Assembly (NCBI GenBank): GCA_022616395.1
Contig: JAKEEV010000663.1
Location: forward strand, 1-13,760
Source: Planctomycetia bacterium
GTDB taxonomy: Bacteria; Planctomycetota; Planctomycetia; Gemmatales; Gemmataceae
Length of the DNA stretch: 13,760 nucleotides
Direction of reading: 5' to 3'
How positions within the stretch are numbered: position 1 is the first letter of the stretch; each line of letters begins with the position of its first letter. The notes under the pieces are model-generated. The model was not told the origin of the DNA, did not search any database, and saw nothing but the letters and a program-made list of their open reading frames with translations. A program made the position numbers and the translations under genes. This document shows, piece after piece, positions 1-6,508 of this stretch.

Positions 1-173
1 TCCTTGTCCACGCCCGCCATGATGCGAAGCAGTGTCGATTTCCCGGAGCCGTTATCGCCGATCACACCGATCTTCGCGCCGAAGTAGAAATAGAGGCTCA
101 CGTCCTTGAGCACTTCCTTCTTGCCGTAGTGCTTGGTGAGCTTCGTGATGTTGAACAGGTATTTTTCGCCCAT
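1..173 (-). CDS. ettA: EttA-like ABC-F ATPase, N-terminal fragment (runs off the window)
   Basis: The first 57 residues of an ABC-F family ATPase are visible; the rest lies beyond base 1. It starts at the ATG at 173 with MGEKYLFNITKLTKHYGKK. It continues through GAKIGVIG and a Walker A, GDNGSGKST, followed by LLRIMAGVDKD. The stretch from GAKIGV to AGVDKD closely resembles the first nucleotide-binding domain of EttA, the energy-dependent translational throttle protein that binds the ribosomal E site and gates translation according to the ATP/ADP ratio. No transmembrane segment is present, as expected for ABC-F proteins. Other ABC-F members (Uup, YbiT types) share the Walker A, so the EttA call rests on the flanking residues. 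The second ATPase domain and the ABC signature cannot be checked here. Confidence 0.85.
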   Translation of the reverse strand, partial: MGEKYLFNITKLTKHYGKKEVLKDVSLYFYFGAKIGVIGDNGSGKSTLLRIMAGVDK

Positions 174-256
174 GATTCCCTCGCGGCAGTTCTGGCCGAC
201 TGTGCTGAAGGAATCTTATCGGGAAGTGCAAGAGGGAACGCGGGTGATTTCGAGAA

Positions 257-390
257 CACAGGGCTTCCGCCCTGTGCTACGTCAGTCGGCCGCTCCGCGG
301 CGAAGACAAACCGGTCGCTAACGCTTCCGGCTCTGATTTGTCTTTCGCCCCGGAGGGCCGTCTGACGTAGCACAGGGCGGAAGCCCTGTG
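257..390. repeat. Compound palindromic repeat element (29-bp perfect inverted repeat with imperfect inner arms)
   Basis: Bases 257-285 and 362-390 are perfect reverse complements over 29 bp. Each arm is itself a hairpin, CACAGGGC-TTCC-GCCCTGTG, followed by CTACGTCAG. The inner sequence pairs imperfectly as well: 286-310 against 337-361, centred on the motif CGAAGACAAA and its near-complement. A central loop carries CCGGTCGCTAACGCTTCCGG. The element fills most of the gap between the ettA start (173) and the 3' end of the DUF1559-like gene (405). It has no coding potential that I credit. It shares architecture and a 13-bp core with the element at 1455-1618. It may act as a bidirectional terminator, but there is no T-tract, so a dispersed REP-like repeat is the safer description. 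Confidence 0.85.
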
Positions 391-404
391 AACTGTAATC
401 AATA

Positions 405-1436
405 TCACTCTGGCACCTTGCCGGCCAACCCCGCGAGTTCGGCCGCGTCGAATGTCCGCACGGAGCCGTCGAGCATCACGAACTGAGCCGGTCGGCCGTT
501 CGGCCCGCTGAAGGTCTTCGCGCCGAGGCGCGGATCGCGTGCGTTGAACGGATCGCCCCACGCCTGAAAGTTCGACGACACTTCGCCCGCGAGAATCACG
601 TTTGATGTGCCCTGCGGAAAGGAATTCGGGAGCGTCAGCGGCTTGTCGGAGAGCACGATTTGGACATTCCCCGCGTAGTGACTGATCCCGACGAAGTCGT
701 TACCCTTGAAGTCGCTGAAGGCGGGGTGCAAGTAAACCTTCACCATCGTTCGCATCGCGTTCGCGTTGGCCGGGTCGGTCCAGGGTTTCGTCAAGTCGAT
801 CTGCCTGTAAAGCGCGTCCTGTTCGATGTAAGGCAAGAGTGCCGTTTGCCACGAGTGCAGCGGCCGACCGGTTGCATCGAACGTGGAGCGCGGTAACGCT
901 GGCGGCTTGGTGTTGTCGTGGTAGTTGTGGGCCGCGAGGCCGATCTGTTTGAGGTTGTTCGCGGAGTACGCGCGAGGCCGAGCGTCAGGACCAGACACCA
1001 ACGGTTCTGGAGAGCGAGTCAGCCACGCGGTCTGATGGGTCATCCCCACCATCGCGATCCCCGCGACAAACAGTAGCACGACAAGCCCCACGAACTGAAG
1101 CGTTCGCTTCATCGGCCATTGCGAACCAACTCCAGAGAGCCACCGGCAGAGCAAATGCGCGCCGATGATGACACCCAGCAAACACACGAGAGCAGTTCCG
1201 ATCACCCACGGATCGGGCTTCGCGTTCGGCACCACACGCGAGAGATACTTGATCCAGCCGAGCGCGAGCGTGATCGGCACCTCGATGAAGAACGTGCCTC
1301 CCGGCAAGGCCAGACCACAGCACGCGACGATTATGGCGATGATGACGAGCAATTCAATAAACGTGAAACTGCGCCCGCGGCGCGGCGGAGTGGGCGATTC
1401 GGGAGGCGACTGTGTTTCGTTCGTGTTGCTGGACAT
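405..1436 (-). CDS. Membrane protein fused to a divergent DUF1559 (pseudopilin-like) domain
   Basis: This is a 343-residue protein. Residues 1-22 are Pro/Ser/Thr-rich and end in RRGR. Residues 23-45 (SFTFIELLVIIAIIV...) resemble a prepilin N-terminus, with Glu28 at the +5 position, but the -1 residue is Ser23 instead of Gly. Two more hydrophobic segments follow (about 77-98 and 112-133), which ordinary pseudopilins lack. DUF1559-like sequence begins at about 158 with NNLKQIGLAAHNYHD, continues through SWQTALLPYIEQDALY and ends near QFVMLDGSVRTF. Where the family has H-X9-DG, this protein has Asn at the His position. The first 150 residues are paralogous to the 178-residue neighbour at 1614-2150. 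I infer a membrane-anchored protein with an outward-facing DUF1559 body, probably not processed by prepilin peptidase. No clear Shine-Dalgarno precedes the ATG at 1436. Confidence 0.8.
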   Translation of the reverse strand: MSSNTNETQSPPESPTPPRRGRSFTFIELLVIIAIIVACCGLALPGGTFFIEVPITLALGWIKYLSRVVPNAKPDPWVIGTALVCLLGVIIGAHLLCRWLSGVGSQWPMKRTLQFVGLVVLLFVAGIAMVGMTHQTAWLTRSPEPLVSGPDARPRAYSANNLKQIGLAAHNYHDNTKPPALPRSTFDATGRPLHSWQTALLPYIEQDALYRQIDLTKPWTDPANANAMRTMVKVYLHPAFSDFKGNDFVGISHYAGNVQIVLSDKPLTLPNSFPQGTSNVILAGEVSSNFQAWGDPFNARDPRLGAKTFSGPNGRPAQFVMLDGSVRTFDAAELAGLAGKVPE

Positions 1437-1454
1437 GGCGTAAACCCGCGTCCA

Positions 1455-1618
1455 AGTAGTCCCGCCTTGCCGAGGCGGTTTTCATAGTAGTCATCACGCT
1501 CCGCGTGATGGTCGCGAGCGCAAGCGAGCGAAGACAAACCCCGCCGCGATAGCGGCGGCATCACGCGGAGCGTGATGACTACTCTGAAAGCCGTGCCACT
1601 CGGCAAGCGGCACCTACT
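1455..1618. repeat. Compound palindromic repeat element between two paralogous genes
   Basis: The core arms 1486-1510 and 1559-1583 are perfect 25-bp reverse complements, each a hairpin ATCACGC-TCC-GCGTGAT beside AGTAGTC. Outside them, 1455-1485 and 1584-1618 continue as an imperfect inverted repeat. Each outer arm is again a GTAGT/GTAGG edge plus a hairpin: CCGCCTT-GCC-GAGGCGG on the left and, read on the minus strand, CCGCTT-GCC-GAGTGG on the right. The loop holds another hairpin, CCGCCGC-GATA-GCGGCGG (1541-1558), and the 13-mer GCGAAGACAAACC (1528-1540), identical to bases 300-312 of the other element. The stop TAG of the 178-residue gene (1616-1614) lies inside the outer right arm. Confidence 0.85.
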
Positions 1619-2150
1619 GTATTGACCGGTTGTCTTTCACGAGCGGTTCGGGCGTGCGGATGAGCCAGCCGGTTTGTTGAATCAATCCCGTGAACGCGAG
1701 ACCCGATGCGAACATCACCACGAGAAGCGCAACCACCTGGAGCGTTCGCTTCCACGGCCATCGACGATCACTTGCAGCCAGGAGCCAGCGAACCGTGAAG
1801 TGCGTGCCGACGATGACGGCCGCGAAGCACGCGACCGCGGACGCAACAGCCCACACATCCGCATTGACCTGAGAGAGCACACGCAGAAGGTACTGCGCCC
1901 AGCCGACCGCAAGCTCGAATGGAATCTGAGCCACCCAGAACCGCCCGAGAATCACCACATAGAACGCGGGGACGATAACCACCACGGACAGAAACAACAT
2001 CGCGAGCAGTTCGAGCAGGTTCGCGAGCCTCACCTTCCTTCTGTCGCCAGTCCTCATGCCCCTGACACGATTTACCAGGGAGACAGTGAGGACCGCGAAA
2101 CCCACCACAAGGCAAGCGAATGTGATCAGTGCAACCAACTCCCCGTCCAT
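1614..2150 (-). CDS. Four-helix membrane protein, paralogue of the membrane part of the DUF1559-fusion gene
   Basis: This is a 178-residue protein with four hydrophobic segments at about 5-27, 44-68, 98-122 and 135-158. The stretch from PFELAVGWAQYLLRVL to WLIRTPEPLV aligns with residues 54-146 of the next gene downstream (405-1436). Shared marks are RWL, WPxKRTLQ, QTxWLxRxPEPLV and similar helix spacing. The copy stops almost exactly where the DUF1559 body begins in the fusion protein, and its TAG stop lies in the palindromic repeat. It is therefore either a stand-alone membrane module or a copy truncated by the repeat. The start chosen is the ATG at 2150, which overlaps the upstream TGA as TGATG and has AGAGG seven bases upstream; a GTG one codon earlier is possible. 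Function is unknown. Confidence 0.75.
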   Translation of the reverse strand: MDGELVALITFACLVVGFAVLTVSLVNRVRGMRTGDRRKVRLANLLELLAMLFLSVVVIVPAFYVVILGRFWVAQIPFELAVGWAQYLLRVLSQVNADVWAVASAVACFAAVIVGTHFTVRWLLAASDRRWPWKRTLQVVALLVVMFASGLAFTGLIQQTGWLIRTPEPLVKDNRSIQ

Positions 2151-2839
2151 CACTTGGCCTCTGGTGAGAGCAATGGGGCAAGTTCGGCAGACTTCATCCG
2201 CCGAATCTCGCCATTGGTGAATAGCACCAGTCGCCAGTCGCCGAACAATTCCGGTTCACACGCGAGAATGCGGCCGCCGTCGTCCGTGTTGCGGCCTTCA
2301 AAGTACAGGTAGCGCATTCCGGACGCATGCGGAGTTTGCCAGGAATACGGTCGGATCGAGCTTTCGCCCGAAGCGGGGAACTGTTTGTCGTGCTTGAGCG
2401 CGTAGGCGGCGAGTTCCTTGAACAGCGACTCCAGTTTCGCCCGACGAACCTCTTCCGAAGGGCCGGGAGGAGGAGATTCGGGCGTCTTCTCGTCTCCGAG
2501 CGTGTAAGTCAGTCCGTCCTTCTTCCAGGCGCCGGGCGTCATCAGTTCGCGTGCTCCGGAAATCATCGTCAGGACGAGAAGAAACAGAAACCCCCACAAC
2601 CCGACCAACCCAAGCGATTTGAGATAACTCAGACGCGGAAGTTTCGGGAAGTCAGAACGCAGCGCGTTCCAGATCCAGCGGATGATGAACGCCGAAGCCA
2701 GAAACACGACGAGGAAGAACGAGATGCTCTGAAGCCGCATCGACGCGGCATCGGTGAGCGTGAAGCTCGGCATCCCGGCGAACACAGGAGCCGTATCCGC
2801 GAGGACGATCACGACCGCAAGGAGCAGAGCGTGTCGCAT
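2150..2839 (-). CDS. Membrane protein with pseudopilin-like C-terminal segment
   Basis: This is a 229-residue protein starting at the ATG at 2839; a GTG at 2851 would add four residues. The N-terminus MRHALLLAVVIVLADTAPVF reads as a signal peptide ending in VFA/G. Two hydrophobic segments follow (SISFFLVVFLASAFIIRWIW and LGLVGLWGFLFLLVLTMISG). The order helix, RW, basic residues, KSL, helix matches the core of the two downstream membrane proteins, which suggests a third diverged paralogue. The C-terminal part (LFKELAAYALKHDKQFP, then SWQTP, ILACEPELFGDWRLVLFTNG) resembles the GspG-like or DUF1559-like tails of planctomycete proteins, with NG replacing the usual DG. Its TGA overlaps the ATG of the next gene, indicating translational coupling. 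The molecular role is unknown. Confidence 0.7.
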   Translation of the reverse strand: MRHALLLAVVIVLADTAPVFAGMPSFTLTDAASMRLQSISFFLVVFLASAFIIRWIWNALRSDFPKLPRLSYLKSLGLVGLWGFLFLLVLTMISGARELMTPGAWKKDGLTYTLGDEKTPESPPPGPSEEVRRAKLESLFKELAAYALKHDKQFPASGESSIRPYSWQTPHASGMRYLYFEGRNTDDGGRILACEPELFGDWRLVLFTNGEIRRMKSAELAPLLSPEAK

Positions 2840-2900
2840 TGGCGCACCCACGCGGGGGAAGTGAAACCACCCATCATGGTAAACGCGGCCGACGCGATTT

Positions 2901-2966
2901 CATTCCGCATTCCGGCAGCCATCATGCGGTTTTCATTCCGCATTCCGCATTCCGCGTTCCGCATTT
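2901..2966. repeat. Heptamer repeat array (CATTCCG units)
   Basis: Perfect 7-bp units CATTCCG occur at 2901, 2908, 2934, 2941 and 2948, and a variant CGTTCCG occurs at 2955. The two blocks are separated by 19 bases containing ATGCGG, which can pair with CCGCAT inside the second block. The array overlaps the 3' end of the methyltransferase gene on the minus strand, encodes its last residues (NAERGMRNAE) and supplies its TGA stop. The same unit in inverted orientation reappears at 11469-11500 and 11581-11612. Confidence 0.85.
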
Positions 2967-3652
2967 CTCTTGACGCGGTAGATCGTTCCCTTCGTGCGTT
3001 CGCCGCCGGGTTCGCCGGCTCGGGCGAACTCTGGTGTCACGGAGTAACCAATCTCTTCAAGCTGCCACCGAAAGACGCGAGCCGGCAAGCGGTCGGGGTC
3101 GGCGATCAGACACGTTCCACCGGGCGCGAGCACCGCGTCGAACAACTCCACAAGCGGTTCAACCAGCCGCTCCTCGTACATCAAGTCGGAACCGATCACC
3201 ACGGGATACTTCACATCGTCCGGCGGCGCGCGGAAGTCGAGAAGTTGCGTGCGGAAGCCGGCCGGGTAACCATTCAGACGCGCATTGGCCGCGGCGAAGG
3301 CAAGCGCGGTCTCATCCACATCGGAAAACGTGACGCGCAGCCCGCGCGCCAGACACGCGATCCCGGCCAGTCCCAGCCCGCAGCCGATTTCCAGCACATG
3401 CACCGGCTGTGGATACTTCCCCCACGGTTCGCGCAGCACCGCCTTCGCAAGCATTCGCGCGGAAGGCCAAAGCGTCGGCCAGTGCGGAACGTATTCATCG
3501 GCGGCGTATGCAGACCGCACCCACGGATGATCGAAGAGCCGGTCGGAATCGGTCGGCCGTTCGATGCGAAACGTGTAATCGTCGATGAAGACCGTCTCGC
3601 GAACGGTCTCGTCGACAAGCTCCGGCGGCGTGACATGAAATCGCGGTGGCAT
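2933..3652 (-). CDS. Class I SAM-dependent methyltransferase, METTL21/Methyltransf_16-like
   Basis: This is a 239-residue seven-beta-strand methyltransferase. SAM-binding motif I is VLEIGCGLGLAG (about 86-97), and the acidic loop after strand 2 is FSDVDETAL (109-117). The post-II motif GSDLMYE (154-160) fits the (D/E)xx(Y/F) signature of METTL21-like enzymes, which methylate lysine side chains of proteins. YVPHWPTLWPSA (54-65) before motif I corresponds to the conserved W-x-LWPS segment of that group. I infer protein lysine methylation, though a small-molecule N-methyltransferase cannot be excluded. It is the last gene of the set beginning at 5720 and lies ten bases after the 126-residue gene. 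The final ten residues derive from the CATTCCG repeat and are probably not part of the fold. Confidence 0.82.
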   Translation of the reverse strand: MPPRFHVTPPELVDETVRETVFIDDYTFRIERPTDSDRLFDHPWVRSAYAADEYVPHWPTLWPSARMLAKAVLREPWGKYPQPVHVLEIGCGLGLAGIACLARGLRVTFSDVDETALAFAAANARLNGYPAGFRTQLLDFRAPPDDVKYPVVIGSDLMYEERLVEPLVELFDAVLAPGGTCLIADPDRLPARVFRWQLEEIGYSVTPEFARAGEPGGERTKGTIYRVKRNAERGMRNAE

Positions 3653-3661
3653 GGCGAAGGG

Positions 3662-4042
3662 TTAGTCTCTGGCCATCGCCACGAGATTCTGAATGATTGC
3701 TTGCGTGCGCGGCGAGCGGAAAATCTCGGCCAACTTGGCGAGAAGTTGCGCCTCATCCTCGATTCGCACATCAATGTCAGGTGCCGATTTCACGACGACT
3801 GGAAAGCCGTTTGGGGCCGATTCAACCACGACCAGCGAGAACGAATACGCCAACTTGGGAACATGCAGATCGCACCGGAACCGAAACGGGTAAAGCGGGT
3901 CGACACTCAGGGAGGGAGAGACGTGAAACTCCACAAGTCCGTTCGTCTTCTCTTTCAAACCGCGCCCGGCTTCTTCGAGTATTTGCTTGATGCCGCGAGT
4001 GGTTTGGTCAATTGCAATGTCCGGCCAAAGATCGGTGGCCAT
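3662..4042 (-). CDS. Uncharacterised 126-residue protein
   Basis: I do not recognise this family. The product starts MATDLWPDIAIDQTTRGIKQ and looks soluble: an amphipathic N-terminal helix rich in Lys/Glu, a central region with alternating hydrophobic residues suggesting beta strands (VEFHVSPSLSV, YSFSLVVVES, GFPVVVKSAPDIDVRI), and a C-terminal helix (EAQLLAKLAEIF). The ATG at 4042 was chosen because GAGGAA sits two bases upstream of it; longer in-frame starts would run into the upstream nuclease gene, whose stop is at 4053. It lies between a nuclease-fold gene and a methyltransferase gene with gaps of ten bases or fewer on both sides. A shared transcript is likely, and a role linked to one of those enzymes is possible but not shown. 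Confidence 0.75.
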   Translation of the reverse strand: MATDLWPDIAIDQTTRGIKQILEEAGRGLKEKTNGLVEFHVSPSLSVDPLYPFRFRCDLHVPKLAYSFSLVVVESAPNGFPVVVKSAPDIDVRIEDEAQLLAKLAEIFRSPRTQAIIQNLVAMARD

Positions 4043-4052
4043 AGGTTCCTCG

Positions 4053-4862
4053 TCAGGTGAGGGTAAACACCACGGGCAAGTGGTCCGAGGCGTTGGTGTG
4101 ATCCGGGAGGCCATTTGCATCAACCAGCGGCAGAACGGCGGCTCGGTTGAGAATCCGCAGGTGTTCGGGTGGGATCCGGTCAGCGAACTCCGGTCGGATC
4201 ACCACGTCGAACATGTGCCAAAACGGCTCCGTCGCCTCATCACCTTCTCGGTAATAATACGTCGCGGTTCCCGCCGCGCCACCGGCAGTTGTTCCGTAGA
4301 GCCGCCACATCGGGTTATAAAAGAAGTCCGTTCGCGCCGCATTCCGAAGACGTCGATCCGAGAGAGTCCGAATTTGGGGCACTCCCAACGCGTGCAAGCC
4401 GTTCGCACCAAGAACCGAAGCCTCGTACGGATCGGCGTTGAAATCGCCCAACACCAAAGTTCGACGATGCCCGCGGTCGCGTTCCAGTCGGCGAGTGTGG
4501 TCCGCCAGGAGTCGGAAGAAGTAGGCTCGCGTGTCGTCCTGTTGAGCGTTGCGCCGGTCCGGGCCGTGGACAACCACGACTACCCATTCCTCTCCCCCAG
4601 CCCAGGTCACCAGCCAAGGCTCAGCTCGCTCCGAGCTGAACGGGGTGAGCGGTCGTTCGATGTTTATCCCACGAGCAAACACTCCGAACCTCTCGCCAGT
4701 TCCGCCTCGCGTGTACCCTTCCGACTGAAGGAGCTGCGGCAGAGCCGAAATAGGCGGATACTCGACCAGAACCAACAGGTCCGGTTGAGTTTCCAAGACG
4801 AGCGGAAGAACCAACCCATCAAGTTGCTTCCGCTGCACATTCCAGAACAGTACGCGGGGCAT
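4053..4862 (-). CDS. Endonuclease/exonuclease/phosphatase (EEP) superfamily protein
   Basis: This is a 269-residue protein with the catalytic landmarks of the DNase I/exonuclease III fold: Asn8 in FWNVQ, Glu34 in LVLVEYP, His99 in VVVVVHG, the GDFN motif at 139-142 and a C-terminal SDHLPVVF (Asp260-His261). All expected metal- and base-catalysis residues are therefore in place. The fold cuts phosphodiester bonds in DNA, RNA, phosphoinositides or small nucleotides, and the sequence does not identify the substrate. There is no signal peptide, so it is probably cytoplasmic. The ATG at 4862 is preceded by TGAGGT, whose TGA is the stop of the upstream phosphatase. This makes the ribosome-binding site overlap the previous stop and suggests coupling. 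Confidence 0.85.
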   Translation of the reverse strand: MPRVLFWNVQRKQLDGLVLPLVLETQPDLLVLVEYPPISALPQLLQSEGYTRGGTGERFGVFARGINIERPLTPFSSERAEPWLVTWAGGEEWVVVVVHGPDRRNAQQDDTRAYFFRLLADHTRRLERDRGHRRTLVLGDFNADPYEASVLGANGLHALGVPQIRTLSDRRLRNAARTDFFYNPMWRLYGTTAGGAAGTATYYYREGDEATEPFWHMFDVVIRPEFADRIPPEHLRILNRAAVLPLVDANGLPDHTNASDHLPVVFTLT

Positions 4863-4871
4863 GGGCGGACC

Positions 4872-5720
4872 TCACATCGTCCTGACGCAAGCGACCAACT
4901 CCGGGTGCGTGAGGGGGCGGTCGGTCGGAAAGAGAATGAAGCCCGCGGGGGTTTCCGCGCAGTCGAGGATGATTTGCCGGTTGTTCGGCACCGAGAAGCC
5001 GTCCTCGGCGACAATGTGCCCGCTAATGAGCAACTCCGCGTTCATCTTCGCCAGGAAGTCCGCCACGGTCTGAGCGTTCGTGTCGCGGCCCCATAGCAAA
5101 CTGTGAACCGAGCCGCCCGGTTGCAGGTCAACGTCTTCGTAAGTGTCGCGTTCAAGTCGGGCCGGGTCGAAGAGTTGCATCGAACGCGCCGGCGGCAGAC
5201 TGTGGCAGACAAGCACGCCGTTGGGCGCCCGGATTGCCACCGGCAGAGCCTGGAACAGTTCCAGGTACGTGGAGTAAATCCGCGGGCCGAACTCCGAGCC
5301 GTAAGCGGTGTTCACGCCTTCCTGAAACAGCGCGTTCTGGTTCGAGTCCGCCTTGATGACCGGTCGATTGGTCCACTGAGCCAGTTCGTGATTGCCCGGC
5401 AACAGGTGAACTTGCTTCGGGAACTGACACTTCAGCGCCGCGAAGAGATCAACCAGTTGATGCGACTTGTCTCCGCCTCCGGGATAGCGGTGTTTGCCGT
5501 GAATCACTTCCTGAAGGATGAAGTGGCGGGTGGGGTGTTCCGCAAGCCCCGCGAGTTTGAGTAATGCCTGAAAGTGGGGAACGTGACCGTGTATGTCGCC
5601 GGCAACGAGTACCTCCGTGCAGTTCTGAAGTGAGAGCGTATGCCCAGAGCGGCCCGGAGTGGCGCGCACCAGCGCAATCGCCTGGCGAAGGTGCGTCAGC
5701 ATGCGCTCTGGAGCGGGCAA
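4872..5720 (-). CDS. PPP-like metallophosphoesterase
   Basis: This is a calcineurin-like phosphoesterase of 282 residues from a TTG at 5720, or 276 from the ATG at 5702. Metal-binding motifs are GDIHG (41-45), a GD in PGGGDKS (80-86), GNHE (109-112), CHS (172-174) and SGH (233-235). The GDIHG...GNHE spacing fits the PPP serine/threonine or diadenosine tetraphosphatase branch, but the middle GDxVDRG motif is degenerate. The TTG start is preferred because GAGGA lies seven bases upstream of it, whereas the ATG is 25 bases from that site. It is the first gene of a four-gene set and lies just downstream of an extended -10 promoter within a palindrome. The substrate cannot be told from sequence. 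Confidence 0.82.
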   Translation of the reverse strand: MPAPERMLTHLRQAIALVRATPGRSGHTLSLQNCTEVLVAGDIHGHVPHFQALLKLAGLAEHPTRHFILQEVIHGKHRYPGGGDKSHQLVDLFAALKCQFPKQVHLLPGNHELAQWTNRPVIKADSNQNALFQEGVNTAYGSEFGPRIYSTYLELFQALPVAIRAPNGVLVCHSLPPARSMQLFDPARLERDTYEDVDLQPGGSVHSLLWGRDTNAQTVADFLAKMNAELLISGHIVAEDGFSVPNNRQIILDCAETPAGFILFPTDRPLTHPELVACVRTM

Positions 5721-5744
5721 CTTGACATCCTCAACCGAAATAGA

Positions 5745-5764
5745 GTTGTTCCAATTGTAACAAC
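5745..5764. promoter_or_regulatory. 20-bp palindromic operator overlapping an extended -10 promoter
   Basis: GTTGTTCCAATTGTAACAAC is palindromic at 9 of 10 paired positions, with CAATTG at its centre. On the minus strand it reads TGTTACAAT, an extended -10 (TG, one base, TACAAT) positioned to start transcription near 5747, about 27 bases before the phosphatase TTG. On the plus strand the symmetric half reads TGTTCCAAT, a weaker match. It lies between divergent genes. A dimeric repressor binding here would cover the promoter. The protein is unknown and no regulator gene is in the window. Confidence 0.5.
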
Positions 5765-6020
5765 GCGGACGGGCTATTCACAGATAACGCAAGCGCAACA
5801 TCGTTCGGTCCCCTTGTCCGCATCAGCGGCATTGCGAGAATAATCCGCACTCTCTGTATTCTTTCCAGTCAGAGTGAGAGCGATTCCACCCGTGGAATTG
5901 TTCTCATGCGGTGAGTTGTGCGCAAGAAGTGATCCGCCTTCGGGCCGTTGCATGAGTTCCTCATCGAATCCGCGTAGCCCACAAAGATATGTTTCATCAC
6001 CTCGCCTGGGTCTCTACCCG

Positions 6021-6488
6021 ATGGAGCTGTCCCGCAACCTGAGGGTGGACAGCGTGTCCCGGCTGGACCCGCTTCCTCCGCGCGCCCTCGACGCCAATGA
6101 TACGGTCGCCGACGCCGTGGCTCTGATGCGCGCGGAGAACATCGGTTGCTTGCTGGTCACTGAACATGGCCGCGTGGTTGGCATCTTCACCGAACGCGAT
6201 CTGCTTACGCGAGTCCTGGCTTGCAATCGCCCGCTCGATACGCTCATGCGCCTTTGCATGACACCCGATCCGATCACCGTGGAACCGAAAGACTCGGTAC
6301 GAACGGCGATCAAGCGCATGGAACAGGGCGGCTACCGACACTTACCCGTTGTGGACGACGCCGGCCGGCCTGTCGGCATTCTTTCCGCGCGCCGCGTGGT
6401 TCACTATCTGGTGGAACACTTCCCGGCACTGGTGTTCAACCTCCCCCCCGACCTCAACCGCTTCCCGCAATCCCCAGACGGAGCGTGA
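6021..6488 (+). CDS. Tandem CBS-domain protein
   Basis: This is a 155-residue protein composed of two CBS motifs, about residues 18-75 and 80-135, that would form one Bateman module. Typical features are AVALMRAENIGCLLVTE, GIFTERDLLTRV, MTPDPITVEPKDSVRTAIKRM and GYRHLPVVDDAGRPVGILS. CBS modules bind adenine nucleotides or S-adenosylmethionine and tune partner proteins; no catalytic domain is attached. The open frame extends upstream to a GTG at 5874 and an ATG at 5952. I chose the ATG at 6021 because third-position GC is low before it and very high after it, and because MELSRNLRVDSVSRLDP looks like a natural family N-terminus. It resembles the CBS half of the gene at 11616-12131. Confidence 0.8.
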   Translation: MELSRNLRVDSVSRLDPLPPRALDANDTVADAVALMRAENIGCLLVTEHGRVVGIFTERDLLTRVLACNRPLDTLMRLCMTPDPITVEPKDSVRTAIKRMEQGGYRHLPVVDDAGRPVGILSARRVVHYLVEHFPALVFNLPPDLNRFPQSPDGA

Positions 6489-6508
6489 GTGTCTGGTGTT
6501 GGTAGTTG

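Noticed and set aside
2327..4060. A 577-codon plus-strand frame opposite the membrane, methyltransferase and 126-residue genes.
   Set aside because: It crosses several gene boundaries and repeats on the other strand and has no recognisable domain, so it is a codon-bias shadow.
3987..5096. A 369-codon plus-strand frame opposite the EEP nuclease and the phosphoesterase.
   Set aside because: The minus-strand products have complete catalytic motifs; this frame has none.
5722..5727. TTGACA as a plus-strand -35 box for the CBS gene.
   Set aside because: No acceptable -10 lies 16-18 bases downstream, and the box overlaps the phosphoesterase start region.
5874..6020. A longer N-terminus for the CBS protein from a GTG at 5874 or the ATG at 5952.
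   Set aside because: Third-position GC is low through this segment and rises sharply at 6021, and no ribosome-binding site supports the longer starts.
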